Under the pieces are notes generated by a model, which saw only the letters and a list, made by a program, of their open reading frames with translations, had not been told where the DNA came from and did not search any database. From assembly GCA_023459495.1 (NCBI GenBank), contig JAEWTL010000096.1:1-33085 (forward strand): a DNA stretch of 33,085 nt, read 5' to 3'. This stretch comes from Bacillota bacterium. Lineage in GTDB: Bacteria; Bacillota; Clostridia; Christensenellales; SZUA-584. Below, one piece after another: positions 7,564 to 16,351 of this stretch. Within the stretch, counting starts at the first letter, position 1, and the number at the start of each line of letters is the position of its first letter. Made by a program: the position numbers and the translations under genes.

Positions 7564-9374
7564 GCCGGCACCTCTTCTCCCAAATATGCTTTCCTGACCG
7601 CCGGATCGACGCTCACCACCGCCGGGGTACCCTCGGCGATCTTCCTGCCGTAATCGATCACCGTGATGTAATCCGATATGCCCATAACGATGCTCATGTG
7701 ATGCTCGATCATCAGCACCGTGATGCCGACGCTCCTGATCTTCTGGATGATGTCGGAAAGCTCCGCAATCTCCGTCTCGTTAAGGCCTGCGCAGGGCTCG
7801 TCCAGCACCATGAGCTTGGGCTTCTCGCACAGCGCACGAGCGATCTCCAGCAGCTTCTGCTGGCCTGCCGAGAGGCTGCCCGGATCAAAGTCCGCCTTGT
7901 CGTCCAGGCCGATCAGCTTGAGGCAGTCGTAGGCTTCAAGGTACGTCTCCCGCTCCTCTTTCCGCTTCTTGCGGGAGTGGAAGATTGCGCCTGCCAGCCC
8001 GTAGGTGTAATACATGCTTGCGCCCATGGCCACGTTGTCGATGACGCGCATGTCGTTGAAGAGCCGCACATGCTGGTAGGTCCGCCCGATTCCGCGCTTC
8101 ACCGAAGCGAAGGGCTGGATTCCGGTAACGTCCCCGCCGTCGAATATCACGGCGCCCTTGCTCGGTTTCTCGATGCCCGTAATCATGTTGACCGTGGTCG
8201 TCTTGCCAGCGCCGTTCGGTCCGATAAGGGAATGGACCGTGCCGCGCTTCACATTGATGTTCAGGTCCCCCACCGCGGTCAGCCCGCCGAATATCTTGGT
8301 AAGGTCCTTCACCTCAAGGATATTTTCCCGTCCGGATGCATCGACCCTGAATTTCTCAAAGCTGATGGGCGGCCTGTCGCCCGCGTTCCGGATATGCCGG
8401 TTGTCCTCAATTTCCCTGAAGCGCTTCTTGATCGTCCCCGCGATACCGCCCGGCATCACCTGCGTCAGCACAATCAGCAGCGCGCCGAATACGATCTGCT
8501 TCAGGTTTGCGTCGGCGTTGAAGAACTCCGGCACGATCTGCACGACCAGTGCGCCGATGATCGGGCCGCTGAGCGTCCCGGTTCCGCCGATTACAACCAT
8601 CAGAAGGATCAGTATGGTCTGCAAAAATCCAAAGGAGTCGGGGCTTACATAGCTTCTGTAGCATGCGTACAGGGCGCCGCCGACGCCCATCACCATGGAA
8701 CTTATCAGGAAGGCAACAGCCCTTTCCTTCCGGACGTTGATGCCCACCCCGGAAGCGGCGATTTCATCGTTCTTGACTGCGATAAAACCACGGCCCCAGC
8801 GGCTCTTGATCAGGCCCCATTCGAACAGTATGAACAGTATTGCGAAAAACAATATGATGAAGTATTTCGCATTCAAATCCAGATTCAAGCCGAATATTGT
8901 CCACTTGGTTACCGTAAAGCCTTCGGCCCCCATGGTCAGCCCTCTCCAGTCGTTCAGTATCTTCTGGACGATCAAGAGAAAACCAAGGCTGATCAGCGCA
9001 AGGTAATTGCCTTTTACCTTATACGCCGAAAGGGATATTGCGAAGCTGATGATCCCGGTCACGACCATCGCAGCCAGCACGCCGGCCAGGAACGGCATCT
9101 TGAGCGTTGTGGTCACGATGGCTGCCGCATACGCTCCGGCCCCGTACATTGCCGCGGCGGAAAGGGTGAGCATTCCGCAATAGCCCGAGGCGATATCGTA
9201 CCCGATTGCCAATATGACGTAAACAAATATCACGATGGCGAACTTTGCATAATAAGTGCTTTCAGGCAAAAACGGAAGCAATATTGCAAACGCCAGCACT
9301 GCCACCTTTAGTATGTTGAATATCGCGCTATACTTTTTCTGTAGCTGAGCCGTTTTTATTGAAGATTTTGGCAC
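7557..9374 (-). CDS. livMG: LivM permease fused to LivG ATPase
   Basis: A 605-residue fusion of two subunits of the HAAT-type ABC importer. Residues 1-320 are a LivM permease with about eight to ten membrane segments, starting near residue 18, including the GGTGTLSGPIIGA segment (263-275). After a short linker (about 320-350), residues 351-600 form a LivG ATPase with Walker A GPNGAGKTT (385-393), signature LSAGQQ (501-506), Walker B LMVLDEPCAG (521-530) and switch histidine H558. The start is a GTG at 9374 behind GGGAGGG, inside the end of livH (47-bp overlap), so the genes are coupled. No stop or frameshift breaks the join, so the fusion looks genuine. Such fusions occur in the family but are not the commonest form. 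Confidence 0.92.
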
Positions 9375-10215
9375 TCATTATCCCTCCCGGTAAGAAAATT
9401 ATAACGATGATCATGATCAGGAAACTAATGGCGTCCTTGAAACCAGCGGGGATAAACAAACAGATGAAGCTCTCGATCAGCCCTAAAATCAAACCTCCGA
9501 TGAACGCCCCTTTTGTATCTCCAAACCCGCCTAATACCGCTGCCGCAAAGCCCTTCATGCCGATTGAACTCGTCATTGTGTAGCTCGCAAACGTGATCGG
9601 CGCAATCAGCACGCCGCCTATCGCCGCAACGGCCCCGGCCATTCCGAAGCAGGCCAGTATAATCCATTCGCTTTTGATGCCCATGAGTTCCGCGGTGCTC
9701 GGCCGGAACGCCACAGCGCGCACAGCCCTTCCAAACCGCGTTCTTTTAATTACCGTCTGATAAACAATGCCGATACCCACAGCAATCACGATCATCATGA
9801 TTTCATGGATCATGATATTCGAGTTGAGGAATTCGATCATTTTGCCATCAAACAGATAGGGAAACGCCTGAGGTTCTGTACCAAACAACATTCGCGCAAG
9901 GTTGTCGACGATGATCGACGCGCCGAACAGTGTAATAATCCATCCTACGTTGACCTGCAGATTTCCGAGTTTCTTTACGCACAGCTCATACATCAACATG
10001 TTGAGTACAATGCTGACGGCTATCGCCAGAATAAGAGCGGGAATGTAGGAGAGGCCGGATACGACCATCATCCACCAGCTAACCATCGCGCCTATCATGA
10101 CCACAGACCCGTTCGCAAAATTAACGATGCCTGTCGTAGAGCCAACCATTCCAATCGCAAGCGCCAACATTGCATATATACTTCCGTTTGCCAACCCGGT
10201 TATCAATGTCTGCAT
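9328..10215 (-). CDS. livH: Branched-chain amino acid type ABC transporter permease LivH
   Basis: A 295-residue inner-membrane permease with about eight hydrophobic segments. It starts MQTLITGLANGSIYAMLALAIG..., the typical LivH beginning, and has the conserved AVLGGFGDTKGAFIGG segment (about 226-241). It forms the translocation pore with the LivM half of the next protein. The ATG at 10215 follows GAGGGG. It lies 130 bp downstream of the binding-protein gene, with a strong hairpin in between. Its 3' end overlaps the livMG start by 47 bp. Confidence 0.93.
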   Translation of the reverse strand: MQTLITGLANGSIYAMLALAIGMVGSTTGIVNFANGSVVMIGAMVSWWMMVVSGLSYIPALILAIAVSIVLNMLMYELCVKKLGNLQVNVGWIITLFGASIIVDNLARMLFGTEPQAFPYLFDGKMIEFLNSNIMIHEIMMIVIAVGIGIVYQTVIKRTRFGRAVRAVAFRPSTAELMGIKSEWIILACFGMAGAVAAIGGVLIAPITFASYTMTSSIGMKGFAAAVLGGFGDTKGAFIGGLILGLIESFICLFIPAGFKDAISFLIMIIVIIFLPGGIMSAKIFNKNGSATEKV

Positions 10216-10290
10216 CCTGCAAATCCCCTCCCTTTGTTATTGACTGCCTCCAATACCCTGAAGCTTTTCATAAGCACTACTTTCCTCTGT

Positions 10291-10336
10291 ATCAGCTGTG
10301 CCGGTATCGGCCCCTGCGCGATACCGGCACACTGAT
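10291..10336 (-). repeat. Strong intercistronic hairpin between livK and livH
   Basis: GTGCCGGTATCG (10298-10309) pairs perfectly with CGATACCGGCAC (10319-10330), and the outer ATCAG/CTGAT (10291-10295, 10332-10336) can extend it. There is no T run. Hairpins here in ABC operons commonly protect the binding-protein mRNA or reduce read-through, giving more binding protein than permease. Confidence 0.7.
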
Positions 10337-10345
10337 ATGCTTCGT

Positions 10346-11650
10346 TTAGTTGTTTAAGGATCCCCGGACGTAGATGTCTCCGAAGAGCATATCCGACGTT
10401 GCCATCTGGTCTAACAGCACAGGCATCAGGTCGGTTCCGACAATCGCTTCGTGGCTGGTTGCCGAGAACTTGTAGGTATCCGTCTGGCCGACAGCCTGAT
10501 ACTCGGAAATCTTCGTCTCGAGCGTTTCCTTCACCACGTCGGGATCGAAGGTGCCCGCTGTCTCGACGGCCCACTTGTAGAGGTAGATCGCATCGTAGCC
10601 GGAGGCGATCATCCAGGAGTTGGTCGATCTGCCGGTGCCGTTCGCATCGTACGCGCCGTATTCCGCAACCATCTTGTCGTAGAGCGCCTGACGGACGGGA
10701 TCCAGCTCGGTTGCGCCGGCTTCTACCGACCATGCACCGTTGAGCGTGTAGCAGCGGTCAACGCCGTCGCCGGCAAGCTCTCTGAAGTTCGGCAGGGTCA
10801 GACCGGTGTAGCCGAGGTATACGAGGTTATCCATGTAGCCGATTCTCGAAAGCGCAGCCACGATCTTCGCAGCGTCAGCGCCCAACGTCCATGCAAGCGC
10901 ACAGTCCGCGCCGTCAGCCTTGATCTTCTCAGCCACAGGCGTGAGGTCAGCGTCGCCCGACGTATACTGGATCGCTTCAACGTACTCCACGCCGGCCTTC
11001 TCGAGTGCAGCCTGCATGGCCGCTATGCCGTCGTTTCCAAGCGCCGAGTTGTCGCCCAGCAGCACGATCTTCTGGAAGCCGTTTTCCTTCGCCATGTTCG
11101 CCAGCGCATCCGCCTGAACCGGGCTGGGGAAGAAGGTTCTGAAGCTGTAGGGGAACGTCTCAGGATCGGTCAGAGCGGTGTTCGTCGCGATGTTGATGAT
11201 CTGGATGACCTTGTTCTCGTTGACGTACTCTTCAGCAGCCTGAACGCAGGTCGAGTTGGGCTGTCCAACCATCATGGTGACCTTTTCCTTGTCGATCAGT
11301 TCTTCCACCATCGTCTTGGACGTGGTCGGATCCGACGCGTCATCACGGGAAACATATTTAATGGTATGGCCCATGATCCCGCCATTGGCGTTGATCTCTT
11401 TGACCGCGAGCTGAATGCCCTGATCAGTGGCCAGTCCCATCGAAGCCGAGTTGCCGGTCATAGGCCCAACGTAGCCGATGACGATTTCGCCGGCAGCTTC
11501 GCTCGGTTCCGTAGATACGGTTGCCGAATTGCCAGCGCTCGTCTGAGTGCTTTCACTCGTCTGAGGCGTGCCTGCATTGCAGCCTCCCATCACCAGCGAT
11601 ACCGCCAGCACTATTGCGCACAACAGGCTGAGGGTTCTGAGTTTTCTCAT
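10346..11650 (-). CDS. livK: Liv-type ABC transporter substrate-binding lipoprotein
   Basis: A 434-residue extracellular binding protein, first gene of the liv operon. The start chosen is the ATG at 11650 (MRKLRT), which has AAGGAGG 8 nt upstream; a reading from 11734 would add 28 residues ahead of the signal peptide. The lipobox is VMGGC with lipidated C24, followed by a Ser/Thr-rich linker (25-55). The mature part (about 56-430) is a type 1 periplasmic-binding fold with EIVIGYVGPMTGNSA near its start, as in LivK/LivJ and amide-binding relatives. It delivers a small amphipathic ligand to LivH/LivMG. The ligand may be a branched-chain amino acid, but the catabolic neighbours make another small carboxylate plausible. 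Confidence 0.92.
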   Translation of the reverse strand: MRKLRTLSLLCAIVLAVSLVMGGCNAGTPQTSESTQTSAGNSATVSTEPSEAAGEIVIGYVGPMTGNSASMGLATDQGIQLAVKEINANGGIMGHTIKYVSRDDASDPTTSKTMVEELIDKEKVTMMVGQPNSTCVQAAEEYVNENKVIQIINIATNTALTDPETFPYSFRTFFPSPVQADALANMAKENGFQKIVLLGDNSALGNDGIAAMQAALEKAGVEYVEAIQYTSGDADLTPVAEKIKADGADCALAWTLGADAAKIVAALSRIGYMDNLVYLGYTGLTLPNFRELAGDGVDRCYTLNGAWSVEAGATELDPVRQALYDKMVAEYGAYDANGTGRSTNSWMIASGYDAIYLYKWAVETAGTFDPDVVKETLETKISEYQAVGQTDTYKFSATSHEAIVGTDLMPVLLDQMATSDMLFGDIYVRGSLNN

Positions 11651-11771
11651 TGACATTTCCTCCTTATTATTTTTCACACCGGTACGGATTTTGATGATCC
11701 ATTTATCCGGCATTGAATTAAGAAGCCCATTCATTTCAACCCAATCCGTTTTTGGACAGCAAAAACACCCC

Positions 11772-11808
11772 GAATAGGTTCCGGATTACGAACCTATTCA
11801 AACGTTTG
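11772..11808 (-). repeat. Perfect inverted repeat and adjoining palindrome in the liv leader
   Basis: GAATAGGTTC (11772-11781) and GAACCTATTC (11790-11799) are exact reverse complements with an 8-nt centre. The palindrome CAAACGTTTG (11799-11808) abuts it. They lie about 120-160 nt upstream of the livK start, within the transcribed leader. They could be an operator or an RNA hairpin; on the minus strand GGGGTGTTTTT follows, a weak terminator-like tail. Confidence 0.6.
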
Positions 11809-12015
11809 CCTATGAAATACAGCTGATACTAAAACCGGATCGTTGATTCGATATTCTCAAACATTCCTAATGCAGATAACTTTCAGATCACGTTCAGGAA
11901 CGTTTAAATTTTCCGCTGCATTCTCCTTATTTCTTTCTCTGTTATTGCGGCAAAAATTATTTCTGATAAACTACTTGAATTCGCTCATATTATGTTTTAT
12001 CTCTTAAGTACGTTT

Positions 12016-12044
12016 ATACTAACACTTCTATATAGTAATGTCAA
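12016..12044 (-). promoter_or_regulatory. Sigma-70 type promoter of the liv operon
   Basis: On the minus strand TTGACA (12039-12044) and TAGTAT (12016-12021) are 17 bp apart. The predicted transcript has a leader of about 355 nt before the livK start at 11650. Confidence 0.75.
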
Positions 12045-12050
12045 ATAATT

Positions 12051-12067
12051 TTTAGCGTTATTTTAAC
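12051..12067 (-). promoter_or_regulatory. Shared 17-bp box upstream of the -35 (copy 2)
   Basis: TTTAGCGTTATTTTAAC (plus strand) lies 6 bp upstream of the liv -35. It differs from the copy at 6541-6557 by one base. It lies between the liv promoter and the AraC-type gene. The rest of the gap (12068-12439) is AT-rich and shows no gene. Confidence 0.6.
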
Positions 12068-12439
12068 ATCTTTTATATTGCTTTATGTATTTTAAGAAAA
12101 GTTTTATTGATATTCCATACTTACATTCTTTGCAGATTTTCCGTGCGTTTTTATCCCTTATTCCAATTCATAAATATCGGTGGTAACGCCGGGAAAAACC
12201 GCAAAACGGTTTAACGCGGAGTTTGAAGATGAAAAAAGACATCCGAAAAGGGCAATAACAGGCACCTTAATAAGGGCTTTTTCTGTATTCACTTGCTGCG
12301 GGCCATTGCATTCAGTCCGGTGAAAATTAAAATGCTGCAGAGCTTCCCAAATGCATATTAAAAACGATCATAAAATCAGATAAAAATAGGCCGGGCTAAA
12401 TTTTACTATTCCTATAGTTTCTATTATATTCTTGTCATG

Positions 12440-12478
12440 CGTTAAAACAACAAGTCAGCCTGCTGTGTTCATGCAGGC
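12440..12478 (-). terminator. Terminator of the AraC-type gene
   Basis: On the minus strand GCCTGC/GCAGGC (12458-12463 with 12473-12478) forms a hairpin two bases after the stop codon, followed by the T-rich TGACTTGTTGTTTT. Confidence 0.6.
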
Positions 12479-12480
12479 CC

Positions 12481-13383
12481 TCAGCTGCTCTGTGTAATCT
12501 GCGGAAAATCGATCTTCTGGCCTCCCAGCGTGGCGGCAGTGATCGGGTTTGCCTTCCTGGCCACGGTCGCATCCATCCAGTAGAAATTCTGCGACTTCAG
12601 GTACTTCCTGTACTGGCCGGGAGGTATCATAACGTGTTTGGTAAATACACGGTTAAAATGCGTAATGTTCACGAAACCCGTGTCTGTGCTGATCTGCGAC
12701 AGCGACAGGTTGGTATAGGTGAGCAGCTCCACCGCCTTACGGACCCGGATAATCATCAGGCACTCGAAAATGGTAACGGTGGTTTCCTTCTTAAACAGGC
12801 TGCAAAGATAGCTCTTTTTGATCTTGGTCTGCTCCACGATATCGTCCAGCGAGAGGTGCTTTGTATAGTTGTCCTCCAGATACCGGATCGTATCCCGCAC
12901 TGGAGCGGAATAAGCCGAAACTTCGATGTATTTGGACGGCATGTTCTTTTCGCGCCGCTTGTTGGTGCTCAGCTTGAAAAGAATCGAATACAAATATATG
13001 GCAATCACGTCTTTGGATTCCGGCGTCGAATTGCTGTTTTCATCACAGATCTCTTTTAAAATCAAACCGGAAAAATCATCGTCCCGCACCAGCGTGCCGA
13101 TGTCAGCGAACATGTCCTGCACGCCCTTGGAGAACGAGGAGAATTTTACTTCAAAATAATAGCCCGTATCGCTGCTTGTATGGGTAAATGAATGAACGCA
13201 ATCCGAAGGGACCAGAATTGTATCGCCCTCCTGGGCCGTAAACGAATGGCCGTCCACCGTAAAGTTGTATTTTCCCCGGACGATATGATCCAGCTGATAG
13301 TACGGATGCGCATGCGGTTTATAGGTATCCCCCGCATTCATCTTTGACAGTACCGAAATCAAGATCTTGATTTCCTGCTGCAT
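12481..13383 (-). CDS. AraC family transcriptional regulator with cupin sensor domain
   Basis: A 300-residue regulator. The N-terminal part (about 20-95) is a cupin-like ligand domain with HAHPYYQLDHIVRG and EGDTILVPSDCVH motifs. The C-terminal part (about 165-265) holds the two helix-turn-helix units of AraC/XylS proteins, including LSLDDIVEQTKIKKSYLCSL and GFVNITHFNRVFTKH. An extra tail of about 35 residues follows the usual end of the DNA-binding domain. The gene lies between the Liv importer and the sugar-type importer, in the same direction, with its own hairpin terminator. It probably senses a catabolic ligand and controls nearby genes; three neighbouring promoters share a box suited to an activator. 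Neither the ligand nor the binding site is shown. Confidence 0.92.
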   Translation of the reverse strand: MQQEIKILISVLSKMNAGDTYKPHAHPYYQLDHIVRGKYNFTVDGHSFTAQEGDTILVPSDCVHSFTHTSSDTGYYFEVKFSSFSKGVQDMFADIGTLVRDDDFSGLILKEICDENSNSTPESKDVIAIYLYSILFKLSTNKRREKNMPSKYIEVSAYSAPVRDTIRYLEDNYTKHLSLDDIVEQTKIKKSYLCSLFKKETTVTIFECLMIIRVRKAVELLTYTNLSLSQISTDTGFVNITHFNRVFTKHVMIPPGQYRKYLKSQNFYWMDATVARKANPITAATLGGQKIDFPQITQSS

Positions 13384-13442
13384 TTTATCAACTCCACTCT
13401 TGCTTATTACGGATCATGCCGTTCCATAGTACGATACTACAT

Positions 13443-13451
13443 ATTTTAGCA
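13443..13451 (-). promoter_or_regulatory. Candidate extended -10 promoter of the AraC-type gene
   Basis: On the minus strand TGCTAAAAT (13443-13451) is an extended -10 element, about 60 nt upstream of the ATG at 13383. No clear -35 was found. Confidence 0.4.
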
Positions 13452-13676
13452 CATTACAATACATTTGGTCCAGAAATACGTTTCCGGCGCAGGCCCCGGA
13501 GCACCCGTCGGCGCTGCCAAAAAACAAATATGCAGGATCAGCGCGGGCGAATATCCCAAAAGCCTCTCCTGCATCATTGTTAAAAAACACAGGACAGCAG
13601 GCTTCGTATGTCTTCCAAACGCGGTTCAGGTACATCGGGATTCGGAAGATTACGCGTGGCCCTGCCGCCGGCTTCC

Positions 13677-13704
13677 GCCCGGTAATGAGTCGTTCATTCC
13701 GGGC
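13677..13704 (-). repeat. Hairpin after the sugar-type permease gene
   Basis: GCCCGG-T-AATGA (13677-13688) and TCATTCCGGGC (13694-13704) pair, with one bulged base, about 40 nt after the permease stop. No T run follows. It probably marks the 3' end of the operon. The rest of 13452-13744 shows no supported gene. Confidence 0.5.
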
Positions 13705-13744
13705 TGTCCAACGTCCGTATCAGGTCTGCGATTCGGAAAGGGTG

Positions 13745-14749
13745 TTATTCCGCAGCCGCAGTCTTTAACTCTTTCTTGTTCGGCTTCGTTCCGATCTTGT
13801 CGGAAAGCTCCACCTTGGCAGTTCTCTGCACCACTTCGATGCCGATGGCGATCAGCAGCAGCACGCCCTTGAGCGCCATCTGCCAGTAGTCGGTTACGCC
13901 CAAAATCGTCAGGCCGTTGAAGATCACGTATATGACCAGCACGCCCAGCATGGCCTGATACATTTTGCCCTGGCCGCCGACGAGCTGAACGCCGCCCAGA
14001 ACGCACGCCGTGATACATTCAAACGCGAAGCTGGAGCCCGTGTTGGCGGTGGCGGACATCGTTCTGGACATCAGGATGATGGCGCCAATGCCGAAGAAGA
14101 CACCGGCCAGCAGGTGGGCAAACAGCGTATTTTTCTTTACGTTGATACCGGCAAGATAGGCAGCCTCGCGGTTTCCGCCGATCGCGTACAGATATCGTCC
14201 GAAATACGTCTTGGCCAGTATAAAGCCGGAGATAACGGCGCACGCCGCGAAGATTACCGCAATGCTGGGGATCGCGCCAAAGATCTGGAACTGGGAGATG
14301 CTCTTGAACGCATCCGGGAAGCCTGTCAGGGTTGCCGCGCCGTTATACAGGAAGCCCGCGCCCATCCAGATGTAGTTGGTCGCCATGGTGACGACGAATA
14401 CGTTCGTGCGCAGCAGCTGCGCCAAAAAGCCGTTCAGCACACCGGTAAGCGCGCCAAACACAATGGCGAACAGGATGACGATCCATATCGGCCATCCGGC
14501 GGTCAGCAGCTTGCCGCAAATCAGCGTGGTCATCGCAATGCGCGAGCCCACCGAAATGTCGATTTCGCCCATGATCAGCAGCAGCGTCATGCCGCAGGAG
14601 AGAACGCCGATGATGCTGGCCTGCTTCAATATGTTGAAGAGCGTTATGGTTGTAAAAAACGTGTCCGGCGATGCCAGCGAGAAGGCTGCGACCAGTACGA
14701 GCAAGAGTGCGAACATTCCGAACTTTTTCCAGAAAACTTTCAAATCCAT
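13745..14749 (-). CDS. Sugar-type ABC transporter permease (RbsC family)
   Basis: A 334-residue integral membrane protein with about eight to ten hydrophobic segments. It carries features of the RbsC/MglC/XylH family: GGIDISVG-like sequence (here GEIDISVGS, about 61-69), GNREAAYLAGI (about 192-202) and CVLGGVQLVGGQGK (about 248-261). It forms the pore for the ATPase encoded 20 bp upstream. The C-terminal tail is charged and cytoplasmic. The ATG at 14749 follows AAAGGGG. The binding protein of this importer is probably the lipoprotein at 20857-22017, separated by an esterase, a beta-lactamase-fold protein and a CoA-transferase. The family carries pentoses, hexoses, nucleosides and AI-2; the ligand here is not evident. 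Confidence 0.9.
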   Translation of the reverse strand: MDLKVFWKKFGMFALLLVLVAAFSLASPDTFFTTITLFNILKQASIIGVLSCGMTLLLIMGEIDISVGSRIAMTTLICGKLLTAGWPIWIVILFAIVFGALTGVLNGFLAQLLRTNVFVVTMATNYIWMGAGFLYNGAATLTGFPDAFKSISQFQIFGAIPSIAVIFAACAVISGFILAKTYFGRYLYAIGGNREAAYLAGINVKKNTLFAHLLAGVFFGIGAIILMSRTMSATANTGSSFAFECITACVLGGVQLVGGQGKMYQAMLGVLVIYVIFNGLTILGVTDYWQMALKGVLLLIAIGIEVVQRTAKVELSDKIGTKPNKKELKTAAAE

Positions 14750-14769
14750 ATTAAGATATCCCCTTTCTA

Positions 14770-16263
14770 TTAAGCGGAAAGGCCAGAAGCCAGTGTCAGG
14801 ATGTGCTCCTGATCGAATTCTCCGCGCTCCAGTATACCCATCTGTTTACCTTCACAAAGCACCACAATCCTGTCGGATAAGCCGATGACCTCTCCCATTT
14901 CGGACGAGATCATGATGACGGCTTTTCCGTCGTTGACCATCTCCCGGATGAGGTTGTACATTTCCTGCTTGGCCCCTACGTCGATGCCGCGCGTGGGCTC
15001 GTCGAAGATCATGATTTCCGTGTCCTGAGCCAGAACCTTGGATACGACCACCTTCTGCTGGTTGCCGCCGGAAAGGTTGGATACGATCTGTTCCACGCTC
15101 GGCGTCTTGGTTCTCAGCTTGGTCGTGTATTCCATCGACAGGTTGGTTTCCTTCTTGTTGTCGACGATGACGCCCATTTTCACCAGCTTCATTCGCAGGC
15201 AGCCGATGCTGATGTTCCATTTGATCGTCATGGACAGGAACACGCCGTGCTTCTTTCTGTCCTCGGGTATCAGTCCGATGCCGTTTTTAAGCGCATCCTG
15301 AGTGGTCCGGATATGGATCTCCTTGCCTTCTCTGAATATCTTGCCACCGGTCTTTTTGGCCGCGCCATACAGGATCTGCATAGTCTCGGTTCTTCCGCAG
15401 CCCAGCAGGCCCGCGAAGCCGAGTATCTCGCCCTTGTGCAGCGTGAAGTTGATATCCTCAACGCCGTTGCCCGTCAGCCCCTCGACGCGAAGCAGCTCTG
15501 CGCCGATCGGTTTTTCACGCGGGGGATATTCTCCGCGGAGCTCACGCCCGACCATATACTTGATGATCTCTTTCATATTGGTCTCGCCGACGCCCAGCGT
15601 CGTGATGTACTCGCCGTCGCGCATTACGCTCACCCGGTCGGCCAGCTCGAATATTTCCTCCAGCCGGTGAGAGATATAGATGATGGTGATCCCCTGCGCC
15701 TTCAGCGTGCGGACGATCTTCAGCAGCTGCTCGACTTCACTGGTCGTCAGCGGAGCCGTGGGTTCGTCCATGATTAATAGCTTGATGTCCAGCACCAGCG
15801 ACCGCATAATTTCGACGATCTGCTGATGTCCGACCGAAAGCTCGGAAACCGCCTTCTGCGGCGGTATGTTGACCCCGATCTTCTCCATTGCCTCGGCGGC
15901 CTTTTTATACATCGTCTTGAAATCAACCGTCATCCCGTTGCCGGAGTACTTGCCCAAGAATATGTTCTCCGCCACCGACAGTGCCGGAACCAGATTGAAC
16001 TCCTGATAGATGACCCCAATTCCGATCTGCGACGACAGCTTCGGGTCCAGCCGTGAGTATTCTTTTCCGTCAAAGCGGATCACGCCCTTGTCCGGCGCTA
16101 CCGCTCCGGTTATTGTTTTGATCAGCGTGGACTTTCCGGCGCCGTTTTCTCCTACAATCGCATGAACCTCACCCTTCCGGACGCTGATGCTGACGTTATC
16201 CAGCGCAACCACGCCGGGATACGTCTTGGTGAGATCTTGGATTTCCAGAATGTTATCCGACAT
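14770..16263 (-). CDS. Sugar-type ABC transporter ATP-binding protein (RbsA/MglA family)
   Basis: A 497-residue protein with two ABC domains in one chain, the normal RbsA/MglA layout. Domain 1 has Walker A GENGAGKST (38-46), signature LSVGHQQ and Walker B LLIMDEPTAPLT. Domain 2 (from about 255) has a degenerate Walker A (GLLGCGRTE), signature LSGGNQQKVV and IMIFDEPTRGIDVG. A degenerate second Walker A is normal in this family. It energises the permease encoded next. The ATG at 16263 follows AAAGGAAA. It lies 88 bp downstream of the CoA-transferase gene and appears to be in the same operon. Confidence 0.93.
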   Translation of the reverse strand: MSDNILEIQDLTKTYPGVVALDNVSISVRKGEVHAIVGENGAGKSTLIKTITGAVAPDKGVIRFDGKEYSRLDPKLSSQIGIGVIYQEFNLVPALSVAENIFLGKYSGNGMTVDFKTMYKKAAEAMEKIGVNIPPQKAVSELSVGHQQIVEIMRSLVLDIKLLIMDEPTAPLTTSEVEQLLKIVRTLKAQGITIIYISHRLEEIFELADRVSVMRDGEYITTLGVGETNMKEIIKYMVGRELRGEYPPREKPIGAELLRVEGLTGNGVEDINFTLHKGEILGFAGLLGCGRTETMQILYGAAKKTGGKIFREGKEIHIRTTQDALKNGIGLIPEDRKKHGVFLSMTIKWNISIGCLRMKLVKMGVIVDNKKETNLSMEYTTKLRTKTPSVEQIVSNLSGGNQQKVVVSKVLAQDTEIMIFDEPTRGIDVGAKQEMYNLIREMVNDGKAVIMISSEMGEVIGLSDRIVVLCEGKQMGILERGEFDQEHILTLASGLSA

Positions 16264-16351
16264 TACTTATTTCCTTTCCGCCGTTTTCCGCGGGCCTGCG
16301 GCGAACTTTTGCAGCAGCCCGCAATCCACCCGGCGCATCATAAAACGATAA

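Noticed and set aside
7698..9311. Plus-strand open frame of 537 codons
   Set aside because: Antisense shadow of the LivM-LivG gene, caused by high GC codon use; no recognisable protein.
13414..13635. 73-codon minus-strand frame between the permease and AraC-type genes
   Set aside because: Composition is not protein-like and it overlaps the promoter region of the AraC-type gene.
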